Source: UBA1926 sp036732005 (lineage in GTDB: Bacteria; Planctomycetota; Phycisphaerae; Phycisphaerales; UBA1924). From it: a stretch of DNA of 64,000 nucleotides. The number at the start of each line of letters is the position of its first letter. Within the stretch, counting starts at the first letter, position 1. Under the pieces are notes generated by a model, which worked only from the letters and a program-made list of their open reading frames with translations, ran no database searches and was not told where the DNA came from. Positions 19,756 through 29,158 of the stretch are shown piece by piece. The stretch spans positions 62,001 through 126,000 of the forward strand of contig DAINDF010000003.1 in assembly GCA_036732005.1 (NCBI GenBank). The letters run 5' to 3'. The position numbers and the translations under genes were made by a program.

Positions 19756-20271
19756 TCAGTCGGCCTCGGGATCGGGGGCGGGAGGGTCGAGCGACTGGAA
19801 GAACCGCGCCCGCTCGAGAGCGCGGAGGGCGTCACCGACATGGACCCAGTTCTCCGCGTCGGCGCCGGCCGCTCGCTTCTCCCGGCGAAGCGGGAAGGTG
19901 AGCGTGCGGAACCCCATCCTTCGGTTGATCGGGATGAAGATCGCGACCCCACCTCGGACTGGACCATCCAGCGCATACCCGAGTGCGCCAAGCAGGTCGA
20001 GAAAGCCGCCCGTGTGCGGGTGGCAGAAGTGGACGACCTCGCCGATCTCGACGCGGCGCGTCTCCAAGAGAAAGTACTTCTGGCCTTGCGATTCGCAGAC
20101 GGCCTCCCGGCCCTCGCCTTCGAGAAAGTACCCGACATCCCCGCCTTCCCCCTTGAGCATCTCGGTTGCCCGGGGTTCATCCAAGCTCAGCGGGTAGTGC
20201 CCGGTGGACAGCGCGGGTTGAAAGCCGAGCGAGAGCAGGTGATCGTGCAGCGGCCGATATTCGAGGTTCAT
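19756..20271 (-). CDS. Unknown protein, second gene of a two-gene cassette
   Basis: 171 residues; family not recognised. ATG 20271 follows TGAGGAGCTTCGG. That ribosome site overlaps the stop codon of the upstream 591-residue gene, so the two are translated together. The protein is soluble. It has a mixed alpha/beta core (YFLLETRRVEIGEVVHFC), a Gly-rich LLGALGYALDGPVRGGVAIF stretch that may be a helix or buried strand, and an acidic, Pro-rich tail. Third-position GC is lower than in flanking housekeeping genes. Conserved His/Cys at VVHFCHPHTGG could bind metal, but this is speculation. Confidence 0.65.
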   Translation of the reverse strand: MNLEYRPLHDHLLSLGFQPALSTGHYPLSLDEPRATEMLKGEGGDVGYFLEGEGREAVCESQGQKYFLLETRRVEIGEVVHFCHPHTGGFLDLLGALGYALDGPVRGGVAIFIPINRRMGFRTLTFPLRREKRAAGADAENWVHVGDALRALERARFFQSLDPPAPDPEAD

Positions 20272-20281
20272 CCGAAGCTCC

Positions 20282-22057
20282 TCACCAGTTCCGTTCCATC
20301 TGGTCGTGCAGGCACGCGACGCGGATCTTGCCGTGCACCTCAACACTCAGGCCGATCCGGCGATAGAAGTCCTGCACCGCTCGGACACCCGCGTTACTTC
20401 GGACCTCGAGTTCTGTGACCCAGTTGGTCTGAACGGGCCGAGACCATGCGGGGCGTTCCGACTCGGCCCCCTGCAGTCTCTCTGGTATGACGATCATCCT
20501 GATGAGGCCGACCTCCTCGCTGGGGCCCGATCGTGTCAATGTGTTGGTGATGTTCTCGATGTGGAACGGTGAGGGGGCGTGCTCTTGGGCCTCCAATTGG
20601 CCTGGAACGCCCTCGCAATCCTGGGCGGTCTTGAACCATGTCATCCTGCGGACCAACTCGGTCAGCAGCCCCGCCGCCCCGATCGGACCCGCCCCGGGGC
20701 CGGCCTCGACCAAGCGGCCGATTCTGTACGGAATCTCGAGTTCCCACGCGTACTTGCGGCTGAACCACGGGCGGAGAAACCGGAGCCGGATCGAACGCTC
20801 CTCGTGATGCAGCGACGCGAGCGCCGACCAGCGTCCGAGCCAGTTCTCCGGCGGCTCGCGGTCGTCATGCGGGGTGTTCTGCTGCGCGAGCGCGTACAAC
20901 TGGCGACGGACCCCTCCGAGCTGTGCGAAGTCGTGACCATTTGCGCCCCTGGTCTCGTTTGCGCCCTCGCCGTCCTCGGGATCCAGACACTCCAGCAGCG
21001 ATCCCCTCACCTCGAACTCCAGGTACTTCATTTTCTTCGCAGGCACGGCCGCCCCGTCGAACGCCCTCCAGACTCGCGCGTACGAAAGGGTGGGCAGCCC
21101 GCGGACCATCAGAGGGGGCTTGGCGTGGGCCTCCCAGAGCCGCTCGAGCGAGACCGCCGCCTCCTCATCCCCGAGCGGGGGCTCGGTGAACGGATCGTTG
21201 TTCAGCCTGCTCGCTGAGGACTCGAGGTTGAGGTGTGCCTTGTAGGCCCGGCGAAGCTCGCTGCTCGTTTTCCGCAGCAACCGCGCATACGCCGTGACGC
21301 CGGCGCGACCGGGCCCCGCCCCGGCCAGCGACCCGAGGTCCAGCACGCCCGCGGAGTGCGCGTGAAATGAAGCATCTTTCGGGGTCGGGACCGGCACACA
21401 CCCGGGCATCCCGAGGAACCAGGGCTGGTGCCCGTACCACCGGCTCGGCTTGCTGAACATCCCCTGCTCGGTCCTCGAATCCGCGATGGCCCGGGCGTCG
21501 TGCAGGCGGAGTTCCGATTCAATGGCGGCCGCGCACGAGACAAGCCGAGCTCCGATCGCCGAGAACACCCCCATCCTGGCTGCAAGCCTCGTCGCGATAT
21601 CTGCCTTTGAGGACCCGAGTGACGCGACCCTCTGGTCGAGCCAGGAAAGCTGATCGCTGACCCACTCGCTCAGGCTGGGGATGTTCGCAAAGACCTCGAC
21701 GACGAGCAGCTCGAACCCACGGATCGCCGTGTCGAGTGAGAGCACATTCAGCCCAAGACGCGAAAGCGAACTGATAAACGAGGGAAGCGCTTCCTGTGTC
21801 CGATTGAGGCGTGCCTCGATCCGGAAGGTCGAGGGCCACAGATCGGGATGGATCGGGCTCAGCACGAGGTGTGGCCCTTGACTGCGCGTGTTGAGGTTCA
21901 ACCTCTCGTCGGTCATCGCCATCTTCTCGCGACCGCCCCGACCCTCCACCCAGACCCCCCAGCAGCGCGACCCGCCCTGCAGCCCCAGCGCGCGGAAGTG
22001 CCCCTCGTTGAGCCGGATGCCAACCCGCCCGACCGCAACCTCGTCTGTATCGAACAT
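20282..22057 (-). CDS. Unknown 591-residue protein, first gene of a two-gene cassette
   Basis: Not recognised. ATG 22057 follows a strong GGGAGGTGACG ribosome site; the open frame extends 16 codons further without support. Residues 1-35 may form a small beta domain. Residues about 60-105 (TFRIEARLNRTQEALPSFI ... FELLVVEVFANI) have a beta-alpha-beta pattern reminiscent of ACT-like folds. A similar pattern recurs at the C-terminus (TNWVTELEVRSNAGVRAVQDF). The large middle part is helical and Trp/Arg-rich with no signal peptide. Codon use is less GC-biased than in neighbours. Placement between recJ and the RHH-like gene suggests an accessory cassette. Confidence 0.7.
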   Translation of the reverse strand: MFDTDEVAVGRVGIRLNEGHFRALGLQGGSRCWGVWVEGRGGREKMAMTDERLNLNTRSQGPHLVLSPIHPDLWPSTFRIEARLNRTQEALPSFISSLSRLGLNVLSLDTAIRGFELLVVEVFANIPSLSEWVSDQLSWLDQRVASLGSSKADIATRLAARMGVFSAIGARLVSCAAAIESELRLHDARAIADSRTEQGMFSKPSRWYGHQPWFLGMPGCVPVPTPKDASFHAHSAGVLDLGSLAGAGPGRAGVTAYARLLRKTSSELRRAYKAHLNLESSASRLNNDPFTEPPLGDEEAAVSLERLWEAHAKPPLMVRGLPTLSYARVWRAFDGAAVPAKKMKYLEFEVRGSLLECLDPEDGEGANETRGANGHDFAQLGGVRRQLYALAQQNTPHDDREPPENWLGRWSALASLHHEERSIRLRFLRPWFSRKYAWELEIPYRIGRLVEAGPGAGPIGAAGLLTELVRRMTWFKTAQDCEGVPGQLEAQEHAPSPFHIENITNTLTRSGPSEEVGLIRMIVIPERLQGAESERPAWSRPVQTNWVTELEVRSNAGVRAVQDFYRRIGLSVEVHGKIRVACLHDQMERNW

Positions 22058-22115
22058 CGTCACCTCCCGACAGACGGACGGGAGTCTATCAAAGATCGAA
22101 CCCAATGCAACGAGT

Positions 22116-23876
22116 TCAGCCGGCCACGCCCGCCGCGACGCCGGCGCCGCGTGCGTCCACCAGCACCGGCTCGACCGCGCCCGACCAGCCCGAGACCTTC
22201 GGCTCGATCAGCACATCCACCAGAGAGCCGGGCCGGAACGATTCGAGCATCTCCGCCCATTTCCACCCGATCGCCCGAGTCGACGCGCCGGAGTTGTCCC
22301 GCAGGCGAACGCGGAGATGGTCGCCCGTCTTCCCGAACGGCTCGGCCCGCCCGTCAACGCGCAGCCCGCGCACCAGCAGCCGCACCGCGGGGTTGGACCT
22401 GCCGAACGGCGCCAGGCGTTCGAGGCGCTTGACCGTTGCGGGGGTGAGTTCACTGAGCGAGGCCTCCGTGTCGAAGCGGGCCGTGCGCACGAGGTCGTCG
22501 ACCGCGAGCCCCTCGTTTGCGCGCGCGATGAAGCGCTCGCGGAACTCTTGGAGGCGTGTCGTTTCGAGCCGAAGCCCGATCGCCATGTCGTGCCCCCCGA
22601 ATCCGATCAGGCAGCCCGAGCACCCGTCGACCGCATCGTGCAGGTTGAACCCGTCGATCGACCGCCCCGACCCGGCGCAGACCCCGCCCTCCTGCCGCTG
22701 CATCAGGATCGCGGGCCTGGCGTAACGCTCCACGAGGCGCGAGCAGACGATCCCGACGACCCCGGGGTGCCATTCGTCGTGCGCCAGCACGATCGCCCGG
22801 CGGTCGTCGCCGGTCATCCCCGCCGCCTCGGCCATCTCCGCCGCCTGCTCGAAGATCCGGCGCTCCGTGCTCCGCCGTTGCTCGTTGAGCACGCACAGCC
22901 CCGCCGCGATCTCGTCCGCGCGGGTGCGGTCCTCGGTGGTGAACAGCTCGACCGCCTCGGCCGCGTGCCCCATGCGCCCGCTCGCGTTGAGCATGGGCCC
23001 GAGCCTGAACCCCACGCTCTCGGCGTCGATCTTCTCGCCCCCGAGGCCCGCGGCTTCGATCAGCGCCACCAGCCCGGTGATCGCGGTCGTCTTGCAGCGG
23101 CTGAGCCCGAAGCGCGTGATGACCCGGTTCTCGTCCAGCAGCGGGACGACATCCGCCACCGTGCCCAGCGCCGCCAGCGCCAACAGATCAAGCAGGAGCG
23201 TCCTGATCGGCGGCGAGACCCGGTCCGATCCCTCCGCCATCGTCGCGAGCCGCCAGGCCAGTTTGTACGCCACCCCCGCGCCGCACAACTCGCCGTACGG
23301 ATACCGCGAGCCCGCGAGGCGGGGGTGCACGATCGCGTACGCCTCGGGCAGCGCCGCGCCGTCGCCGGGCGGATTGTGGTGATCCGAGATGATCAGATCG
23401 AGCCCGGCCTCGCGGGCCGCCCGCGCCGGCTCCGCCGCCGTGATCCCGCAGTCAACCGACACCACGACGCGCGCCCCGCGGGCCGCCAGGTCCCCCATCG
23501 CCGCGGCGTTGAGCCCGTAGCCCTCCTCGAGGCGGTGCGGCACATAGGTGCCCACCACCGCCCCTGGCACAAGTGCCCTGAGCATCCGGAAGAGGATCGC
23601 CGTCGCGGTGATCCCGTCGACATCGTAATCGCCGTAGACGACGATCGGCTCCCCCGACCGGGCCGCGCCGAGGAGCCGCTCGGCCGCACGGTCCGCGTCG
23701 GGCAGCAGGCTCGGGTCGTGCAGGTTCAGCAGGGAGGGATCGAGGAACGACTGACCGTCCGCGACCCCGCGCACGGCCAGCACGCGGTCGAGCAGATCGC
23801 CCCGCGCGCCGCACCCGCCCCGCGGGCTCCACACCATCTTCCAGCCGCGTACCCGCTCCACGATGCCTCCGTGCAT
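22116..23876 (-). CDS. recJ: Single-stranded-DNA exonuclease RecJ
   Basis: A 5'-3' ssDNA exonuclease of recombination and mismatch repair. 586 residues with the DHH phosphoesterase core: VVYGDYDVDGITATA, VSVDCGITA, ISDHHNPPG and the DHHA1-type GSGRSIDGFNLHDA / GFGGHDMAIGL, then the C-terminal OB-like domain. All metal-binding Asp/His motifs are present and the length is typical. The start at ATG 23876 could be a few codons later (GTG). It is divergent from the cobalamin adenosyltransferase gene across 132 bases. Confidence 0.95.
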   Translation of the reverse strand: MHGGIVERVRGWKMVWSPRGGCGARGDLLDRVLAVRGVADGQSFLDPSLLNLHDPSLLPDADRAAERLLGAARSGEPIVVYGDYDVDGITATAILFRMLRALVPGAVVGTYVPHRLEEGYGLNAAAMGDLAARGARVVVSVDCGITAAEPARAAREAGLDLIISDHHNPPGDGAALPEAYAIVHPRLAGSRYPYGELCGAGVAYKLAWRLATMAEGSDRVSPPIRTLLLDLLALAALGTVADVVPLLDENRVITRFGLSRCKTTAITGLVALIEAAGLGGEKIDAESVGFRLGPMLNASGRMGHAAEAVELFTTEDRTRADEIAAGLCVLNEQRRSTERRIFEQAAEMAEAAGMTGDDRRAIVLAHDEWHPGVVGIVCSRLVERYARPAILMQRQEGGVCAGSGRSIDGFNLHDAVDGCSGCLIGFGGHDMAIGLRLETTRLQEFRERFIARANEGLAVDDLVRTARFDTEASLSELTPATVKRLERLAPFGRSNPAVRLLVRGLRVDGRAEPFGKTGDHLRVRLRDNSGASTRAIGWKWAEMLESFRPGSLVDVLIEPKVSGWSGAVEPVLVDARGAGVAAGVAG

Positions 23877-24008
23877 CCAATCGGGCCCATTCCCGAACGA
23901 CGGGCACGCCCCGACCCGCTAGGCTACCCGAGTCCGATCCCCCCCGCGCGGCCCCGCCCCGCGCCCCCCAACGCGGAACGACACCACCCCGGCGGCCCAC
24001 GAGCGATC

Positions 24009-24626
24009 ATGGTCAAAATCAACAAGATCTACACCCGAACAGGCGACGACGGGACCACCGGTCTCGGCACCGGCGAACGCGTGCTGAAGACCGACACCCG
24101 CGTCACCGCGTACGGCGAGGTCGACGAGGCCAACGCCGCCGTCGGCTTGGCGGTCATCGCCGCCGACGGGGCCCGTGCCGACCCCCATGCCGGGGGCATC
24201 GCCTCGACCCTCCGCGCGGTGCAGCACGACCTGTTTGATGTCGGCGCTGATCTGTGCATCCCCGCCGAGCCGGGCGAGGCCCCCGACGCCGCGCTCCGCG
24301 TCACCGAGGGGCAGGTCGAGCGGCTCGAGCATCTGATCGACCGGGCCAACGCCCACCTGGCGCCCCTCAACTCCTTCGTCCTGCCGGGCGGCACGCCGCT
24401 CGCCGCCGCCCTGCATCTCGCCCGCACCATCACCCGCCGCGCCGAGCGGGCCGCCGTCGCGCTGGCCACCGAGCAGCCCGGGCGTGTCGGCCCGCACGCC
24501 GTCGCGTACCTCAACCGGCTGAGCGACCTGCTGTTCGTGCTGGGCCGGCTCGCCAACAGCGAGGGCCGGGGGGATGTCCTCTGGGTCCCGGGAATCAACC
24601 GATCCGCCGACGCCGAGGGGCGATGA
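24009..24626 (+). CDS. Cob(I)yrinic acid a,c-diamide adenosyltransferase, PduO type
   Basis: Transfers the adenosyl group of ATP to cobalamin to make coenzyme B12. 205 residues with the PduO N-terminal ATP-binding motif (IYTRTGDDGTTGLGTGERV), the GEVDEANAAVG helix, and the C-terminal RRAERAAVAL ... YLNRLSDLLFVLGR signature. Length is typical. Its TGA overlaps the ATG of the phosphatase gene (ATGA). No other B12 genes are present. A much longer open frame upstream is antisense to recJ and is not used. Confidence 0.93.
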   Translation: MVKINKIYTRTGDDGTTGLGTGERVLKTDTRVTAYGEVDEANAAVGLAVIAADGARADPHAGGIASTLRAVQHDLFDVGADLCIPAEPGEAPDAALRVTEGQVERLEHLIDRANAHLAPLNSFVLPGGTPLAAALHLARTITRRAERAAVALATEQPGRVGPHAVAYLNRLSDLLFVLGRLANSEGRGDVLWVPGINRSADAEGR

Positions 24627-26167
24627 CGCCTCGTCTACGGAAGAGCAGCCCCGTGAACCGCCACCCGTTCGGAACCGAGACGACGGAGTTCCACCGCGAG
24701 TTCGCGGCCCACACCGGCAATCTCCTCCGCCGCCGGCTGCTCTGGTTCATCGCCATCTGGGGCGGGCTCGGCGTGCTCGGCGCGATCCCGCCCTTCCTCG
24801 CCACGATCAGCGACCTTCTGGGCGTCGCCATCCTCCCCGAGGGCGTCGCGTCGAAGATCTGGGGAGGCGACAAGGCCGCGCTCCATCTCATCCCCAGCAT
24901 GCTCTGGGTCTCGGGATACGCCGCCGCGTTCATCATCAACTTCAAACGCGATGTCGCCCGGCGCATCACCCTCTGGACCAGCATCGCGCTCATCACCCTC
25001 GACGGGCTCTACGGCGTCATCCTCCGGGCGGGCGACGCCTCCATGCCCGCGGGCCTGGCCGTCTTCACCATCAGCCACTTCGTCGCCGCGCTCGTCTTCC
25101 CGTGGACCGCCGTGCAGGCCGTCATCCCCGCCGCCATCGTCCTGACCCTCAGCGCCGCCTCCCGCCTGCTCTTCGAGGTCGACATCGCCGAGGCGACCGG
25201 GGAGCCCAATTACACCCCCCACCTCTTCGCCATCCTCTTCAGCCCCCTCATCGTCGTCCCGGGGTGCCTCGTCGCCTGGACCCGGCACTCCCAGAGGCTC
25301 GGCCAATACCGCCTCTCGTTCGTCCAGAAACGCTACGGCTCACTCCGGCAGGAACTCACCTACGCGCGGGCCATCCACGAGAGCCTCTTCCCCGACCCGC
25401 GTTCGGGGCGGTCCGTCGCCTTCGCGTACAAGTACGAGCCCATGCGCCAGATCGGGGGCGACTACCTCTTCGCTTCCGTCTGCCCCACCGACGACGGCCT
25501 CGACGAGCGGATTTCCCTTGTCCTCCTCGATGTCACCGGGCACGGCATCCCCGCCGCGCTGACCGTCAACCGCCTCCACGGCGAGATCGAGCTCCTCTTC
25601 GCCGACGACCCGTTCATCCAGCCCGGGCAGGTGCTCGCCCGCCTGAACCGGTATGTCCACCTGACCCTCGCCCGGCACTCGATCTATGTGACCGGGCTGT
25701 GCCTCCGCGTCGACCCCCAGCGCAACATCCTCCAGTTCGCCAGCGGAGGCCATCCCCCCGCCTTCCTCCGCGCCTCCGACGGAACGCTCGAGGACCTCCC
25801 CTCCACCGCGTTCGTCCTGGGCGCCTGCAAGGACGCCGACTTCCACCACGGGCAGATCGACCGCCCCTTCGGCCCGGGCGACTCGCTCATCGCCTACACC
25901 GACGGCGCCACCGAGGCCCGCACCGAGAAGGGGCAGATGCTCCGCATCGAGGGCATGCGCCGCCTCCTCGCCGCCCCGGGGCGGATCGAGCAGGGACGCT
26001 GGCCCGAGCGGCTGCTCGAGGCCGTCACCCACCACCGCGAGGGGCTGCCGCCCGAGGACGACACCCTCGTCGTCGAGGTCTACCGCAGCCTGCGCACGGC
26101 GGCGTCCGCCCCCCAGCGACACGATGACGCCGAGCCCGCCGCCGCCGCCGAGCCCGGCGGATTCTGA
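24623..26167 (+). CDS. Membrane-bound SpoIIE-type (PP2C) protein phosphatase
   Basis: 514 residues starting in the ATGA overlap with the preceding gene. The N-terminal half has about six membrane helices (for example LLWFIAIWGGLGVLGAI and LFAILFSPLIVVPGCLVAW). It is followed by a linker helix and a SpoIIE/PP2C domain from about residue 255. Metal-ligand motifs are visible: GGDYLFA, LLDVTGHGIPAAL, SGGHPPAFLR and YTDGATEAR. Such proteins dephosphorylate anti-sigma-factor antagonists in partner-switching pathways. The membrane half is probably the sensor. No partner STAS or anti-sigma gene is nearby. Confidence 0.88.
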   Translation: MTPRLRKSSPVNRHPFGTETTEFHREFAAHTGNLLRRRLLWFIAIWGGLGVLGAIPPFLATISDLLGVAILPEGVASKIWGGDKAALHLIPSMLWVSGYAAAFIINFKRDVARRITLWTSIALITLDGLYGVILRAGDASMPAGLAVFTISHFVAALVFPWTAVQAVIPAAIVLTLSAASRLLFEVDIAEATGEPNYTPHLFAILFSPLIVVPGCLVAWTRHSQRLGQYRLSFVQKRYGSLRQELTYARAIHESLFPDPRSGRSVAFAYKYEPMRQIGGDYLFASVCPTDDGLDERISLVLLDVTGHGIPAALTVNRLHGEIELLFADDPFIQPGQVLARLNRYVHLTLARHSIYVTGLCLRVDPQRNILQFASGGHPPAFLRASDGTLEDLPSTAFVLGACKDADFHHGQIDRPFGPGDSLIAYTDGATEARTEKGQMLRIEGMRRLLAAPGRIEQGRWPERLLEAVTHHREGLPPEDDTLVVEVYRSLRTAASAPQRHDDAEPAAAAEPGGF

Positions 26168-26245
26168 GCCCGATCGTGCTCGATCAGCGCGCGTCCCGGC
26201 GAACAGGAATCACAAGTGATATGCGTGGGCGCCGGGCGTGCCCGA

Positions 26246-26722
26246 TCACTTCACCCGCCGGTACTCGCCCCGCATGAACTCGATCCACCCGCCGTCGTCG
26301 CCCTTCATGCGCGAACGCAGCACCCGGCGGTCGTCGCCGTGGAGCTCGACGATGTCCTGGTAGTGCGCGGTCTTGCCGGGGTCGGTCATGCACGGGCCGG
26401 TGGTGTCGAGGGTGAGCACATCGCCCTGGCGCGTTCCCTCGTAGACAAACATCGAGCCCATGGGGCTTCCCATCCAGGTGCCGACATAGCGGTCCTTGGC
26501 GGGGTCGAAGCCGATGGTGATGCGCATCCGCATCGACCCGCCGCCCGGGATCTCGCCCTCCCCGTCGCCCACGACCCAGAGGTCGCCGAAGGCGCTGACC
26601 CGCTCGGTGCCGGTGGACTTCATGGGCTCGCCCCCGGGCCCGCCGTCGCAGCAAGACTCGAATTCCCAGTCGCCGATCATCCGGCGGAGCCAGCGGTGGT
26701 GGTCATTCTGCTCGGTGAACAT
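26246..26722 (-). CDS. DUF1579 family protein (copy 1)
   Basis: 158 residues; ATG 26722 follows CAGGAGGGACC. The family pattern is clear: an N-terminal WLRRMIGDWEFES, a central GDLWVVGDGEGE, GFDPAKDRYVGTWMGS, and a C-terminal beta-rich lipocalin-like part. No signal peptide, so cytoplasmic. Function of the family is unknown. Two more members lie at 32854 and 33584. It is divergent from the DUF1569 gene, 76 bases away. Confidence 0.85.
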   Translation of the reverse strand: MFTEQNDHHRWLRRMIGDWEFESCCDGGPGGEPMKSTGTERVSAFGDLWVVGDGEGEIPGGGSMRMRITIGFDPAKDRYVGTWMGSPMGSMFVYEGTRQGDVLTLDTTGPCMTDPGKTAHYQDIVELHGDDRRVLRSRMKGDDGGWIEFMRGEYRRVK

Positions 26723-26798
26723 GGTCCCTCCTGTGTGCGTCCCCACGACGCGGGCGCGCGCCGCCCCGGGCCGCAGCCTACCCGGGTACATTGCCCCG

Positions 26799-27293
26799 AT
26801 GCCAGTCGACACCCGGACCGCCCCGCGCCGTGAACTGAGATTCCAGTCCTTCGAGGACATCCTCGCCGACATCGAGCGCATCCAGTCGGCCATCGACGCG
26901 GGCAGGGCCTCGACGACCGGCAACTGGAGCGTGGGGGAGAACGCCGACCACTGCGCCCGGTTCGTCCGCGCGGCCTGCGACGGGTTCGAGAGCAGGGCGC
27001 CGGGCATCGTCCGCCTGATCGCGCGGGCGCTCTTCTTCAAGAAGGCGATGGGGGACGCACCGATCCCGCCCGGGTTCAAACTCCCCCGGCAGGCCTCCGC
27101 CCTGATGCCCAAGGCCGGCATCTCCGATGCCGAGGGGCTCGACCACCTCCGCAAGGAGGTCAAGCGCGTGCTCGCGGGCAAGGAGATGACCCACCCCAGC
27201 CCCCTGTTCGGCCCGCTCTCGCACCGGCAGTGGGCGATCATCCAGTGCAAGCACTGCGCCCTGCATCTCTCATACATTCATCTCGGCGGGTAA
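26799..27293 (+). CDS. DUF1569 (DinB-like) protein
   Basis: 164 residues, cytoplasmic. The helical pattern with WSVGENADHCARF near residue 45 and the C-terminal SHRQWAIIQCKHCALHLSYIHLG fit the DUF1569 branch of the DinB four-helix-bundle superfamily. Its members carry metal-binding His residues and often act on small thiols. The exact reaction is unknown. Shares a 76-base intergenic region with the divergent DUF1579 gene. Confidence 0.82.
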   Translation: MPVDTRTAPRRELRFQSFEDILADIERIQSAIDAGRASTTGNWSVGENADHCARFVRAACDGFESRAPGIVRLIARALFFKKAMGDAPIPPGFKLPRQASALMPKAGISDAEGLDHLRKEVKRVLAGKEMTHPSPLFGPLSHRQWAIIQCKHCALHLSYIHLGG

Positions 27294-27354
27294 CGCCGCG
27301 ACCGGGCCGCCCCGCTCCGGTATCGTTCTCCGCACTCTCACCCGGAGCACCGCC

Positions 27355-28575
27355 ATGCCGCCCCGCGACGACCTGACCTACGCCCGGATCGCGCCCAGCG
27401 CCGACATGGCGCCCTTCGCCCGCCTCGTGCACCTCGCTTTCGGCTCGTCGACCTCCGACGCGCTGGACTGGTTTACCAACAAAGTCGGGCGGGAGAACAT
27501 CCGGGCCGTTTCGCGCGACGGAACGCCGGTCGCGGCGCTCGGCCGCGTGCCGATGGGCCTGTTCCTCGGCGGACGGTCCGTCCCGCAGCTCGGCGTGCTG
27601 GGCGTCGTCGTCGGCCCCGAGTCACGCGGCGGCGGCATCGCGAAGTGGATGATGACCGAGTGCGTCCGCGAGATGCACGCCGACGGCTTCGCCCTGAGCA
27701 CCCTCTACAGCGCCATGCACCCCCTCTACCGGAGCGTGGGGTACGAGAACGCCGGGCTGCTCTGCGACATCACCATCCCCGCCGGGATGATCGACTCGGA
27801 CGACCGCGGCAGCGGGTGGCGCCCGATCACCGACGCGGACCACGCCGAGATCGAGGCCAGCTACGCCGACTACGCCCGCGACCAGCAGGGCATGCTGGAC
27901 AGACCGCCGTACATCTGGGAGCGCGTCCGCAACGCGCGCGAGGGTGAGACGAGCGGGTTCGTCGCACGCGACGACTCGGGCGCCGTCGAGGCCTTCTGCT
28001 ACACCGTCATGCTCAAGTGGACCACCGCGCCGACGACCACCGGCTCGGCCACGGGCGCGCCGCTCAAAGTCACCGATCTCGCCTGGCGCACGCCCCGGGG
28101 CATGCAGCGCCTGCTCGGCTTCCTCCGGGGCTTCGCCTCGATCTGCGGGGAGATCACGCTCACGGCGCCGATCGGCTCGCCGCTCATCGCGGCCCTGCCC
28201 GACTGGCGATTCGCAACCAAGATCCGCTCGCCCTGGATGCTCCGCGTCCTCGATGTCAAGAAGGCCCTCGAATCACGCGGCTACGCGCCGGGTGTCTCGG
28301 CCCGCATCGGGCTCGAGATCGAAGACGCCCAGGTCGACGCGAACACCGGCCGGTGGACGCTCACGGTGGAGAACGCCTCGGGGCATCTCGAGCGGGGCGG
28401 GTCGGGCCCCGCGGTCCGGTGCGCCGTGGGGCACCTCGCGCCGCTGTACACCGGGCACTCGACCGCCCGGGCCCTGCGCGCCGCGGGGCGGATCGAGGCC
28501 GACGACGCCCAGGCCGCGGCCTGCGACGCCGTCTTCGCCGCCGGCCCCGCACCGTGTATGGCCGACATGTTCTGA
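27355..28575 (+). CDS. Eis-like GNAT N-acetyltransferase
   Basis: 406 residues with the three-part Eis layout. An N-terminal GNAT domain has the acetyl-CoA loop VVVGPESRGGGIAKWMM and the SAMHPLYRSVGYE motif. A second GNAT-like domain follows (residues about 150-290), then a C-terminal SCP2-like domain (ITLTAPIGSPLIAALPDW, RCAVGHLAPLYTG). The terminal MADMF matches the family's conserved C-terminal carboxylate used in catalysis. Eis proteins acetylate lysines or aminoglycosides; the substrate here is unknown. The start ATG 27355 is the first Met of the frame. Confidence 0.88.
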   Translation: MPPRDDLTYARIAPSADMAPFARLVHLAFGSSTSDALDWFTNKVGRENIRAVSRDGTPVAALGRVPMGLFLGGRSVPQLGVLGVVVGPESRGGGIAKWMMTECVREMHADGFALSTLYSAMHPLYRSVGYENAGLLCDITIPAGMIDSDDRGSGWRPITDADHAEIEASYADYARDQQGMLDRPPYIWERVRNAREGETSGFVARDDSGAVEAFCYTVMLKWTTAPTTTGSATGAPLKVTDLAWRTPRGMQRLLGFLRGFASICGEITLTAPIGSPLIAALPDWRFATKIRSPWMLRVLDVKKALESRGYAPGVSARIGLEIEDAQVDANTGRWTLTVENASGHLERGGSGPAVRCAVGHLAPLYTGHSTARALRAAGRIEADDAQAAACDAVFAAGPAPCMADMF

Positions 28576-28662
28576 ACGCCCGTCTCCTTCTCCCGACGCG
28601 CCCGCCGCGCCCGTGCCCCTCTGGGCCCCGCGCCTTGGGCCTCCCCCAATACACTCCCCCCC

Positions 28663-29112
28663 ATGAAAGCCATCCTCTTCGCGGTCGCCGCGGGTCTGTG
28701 CTGGGGTGTCGGCGAGGTGTTCACCAAGGCGGTGCTGCACACCAAACAGATCGGCCCGGTCACCGCGATCGCGGTCCGCTCGCTGGTCGCGCTGCCCGTG
28801 CTCTGGCTCGTCTACGCCGTCGTCGTCCACGGCGCGAAGCTCGAGCCCCAGAACTGGACCAAGGCCGAGCCCTCGACGCTCTGGAAACTCGTGCTGGGAT
28901 CGGGCCTGCTCGCGGGCGCGGGGGGCATGGTCTGCTTCTACGCCGCGCTCAATTTCGGTGAGGTCAGCCGCGTCAAGCCGATCGCCTTCGCGCTCGCCCC
29001 GGCCACGGCGGTGCTGATCGGCTGGCTGCTGCTGGGCGAGCCGATGCACGCCCGCAAGGCGATCGCGGTCGGACTGATTCTCTTTGGCGTGGTGCTGCTG
29101 AGCGTGAAGTGA
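28663..29112 (+). CDS. Single-domain EamA/DMT-family membrane protein
   Basis: 149 residues and five predicted membrane helices, that is one EamA repeat instead of the usual two. Recognisable elements are AAGLCWGVGEVFTKAVL at the start and YAALNFGEVSRVKPIAFALAPATAVLIGWLLLGE in the middle. Half-size members are thought to work as dimers. Substrate unknown. Confidence 0.85.
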   Translation: MKAILFAVAAGLCWGVGEVFTKAVLHTKQIGPVTAIAVRSLVALPVLWLVYAVVVHGAKLEPQNWTKAEPSTLWKLVLGSGLLAGAGGMVCFYAALNFGEVSRVKPIAFALAPATAVLIGWLLLGEPMHARKAIAVGLILFGVVLLSVK

Positions 29113-29158
29113 CCACGAGCATCGCAACCGCCTCGCGGGCCCAACACGCTGAGACCAC

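Noticed and set aside
21888..24626. 912-residue frame that would extend the cobalamin adenosyltransferase far upstream
   Set aside because: The extension is antisense to recJ. The family start motif follows ATG 24009 directly.
24254..26167. Longer frame reading through the adenosyltransferase into the SpoIIE phosphatase
   Set aside because: The upstream part is out of frame with the adenosyltransferase. The ATGA overlap at 24623 gives a natural start.
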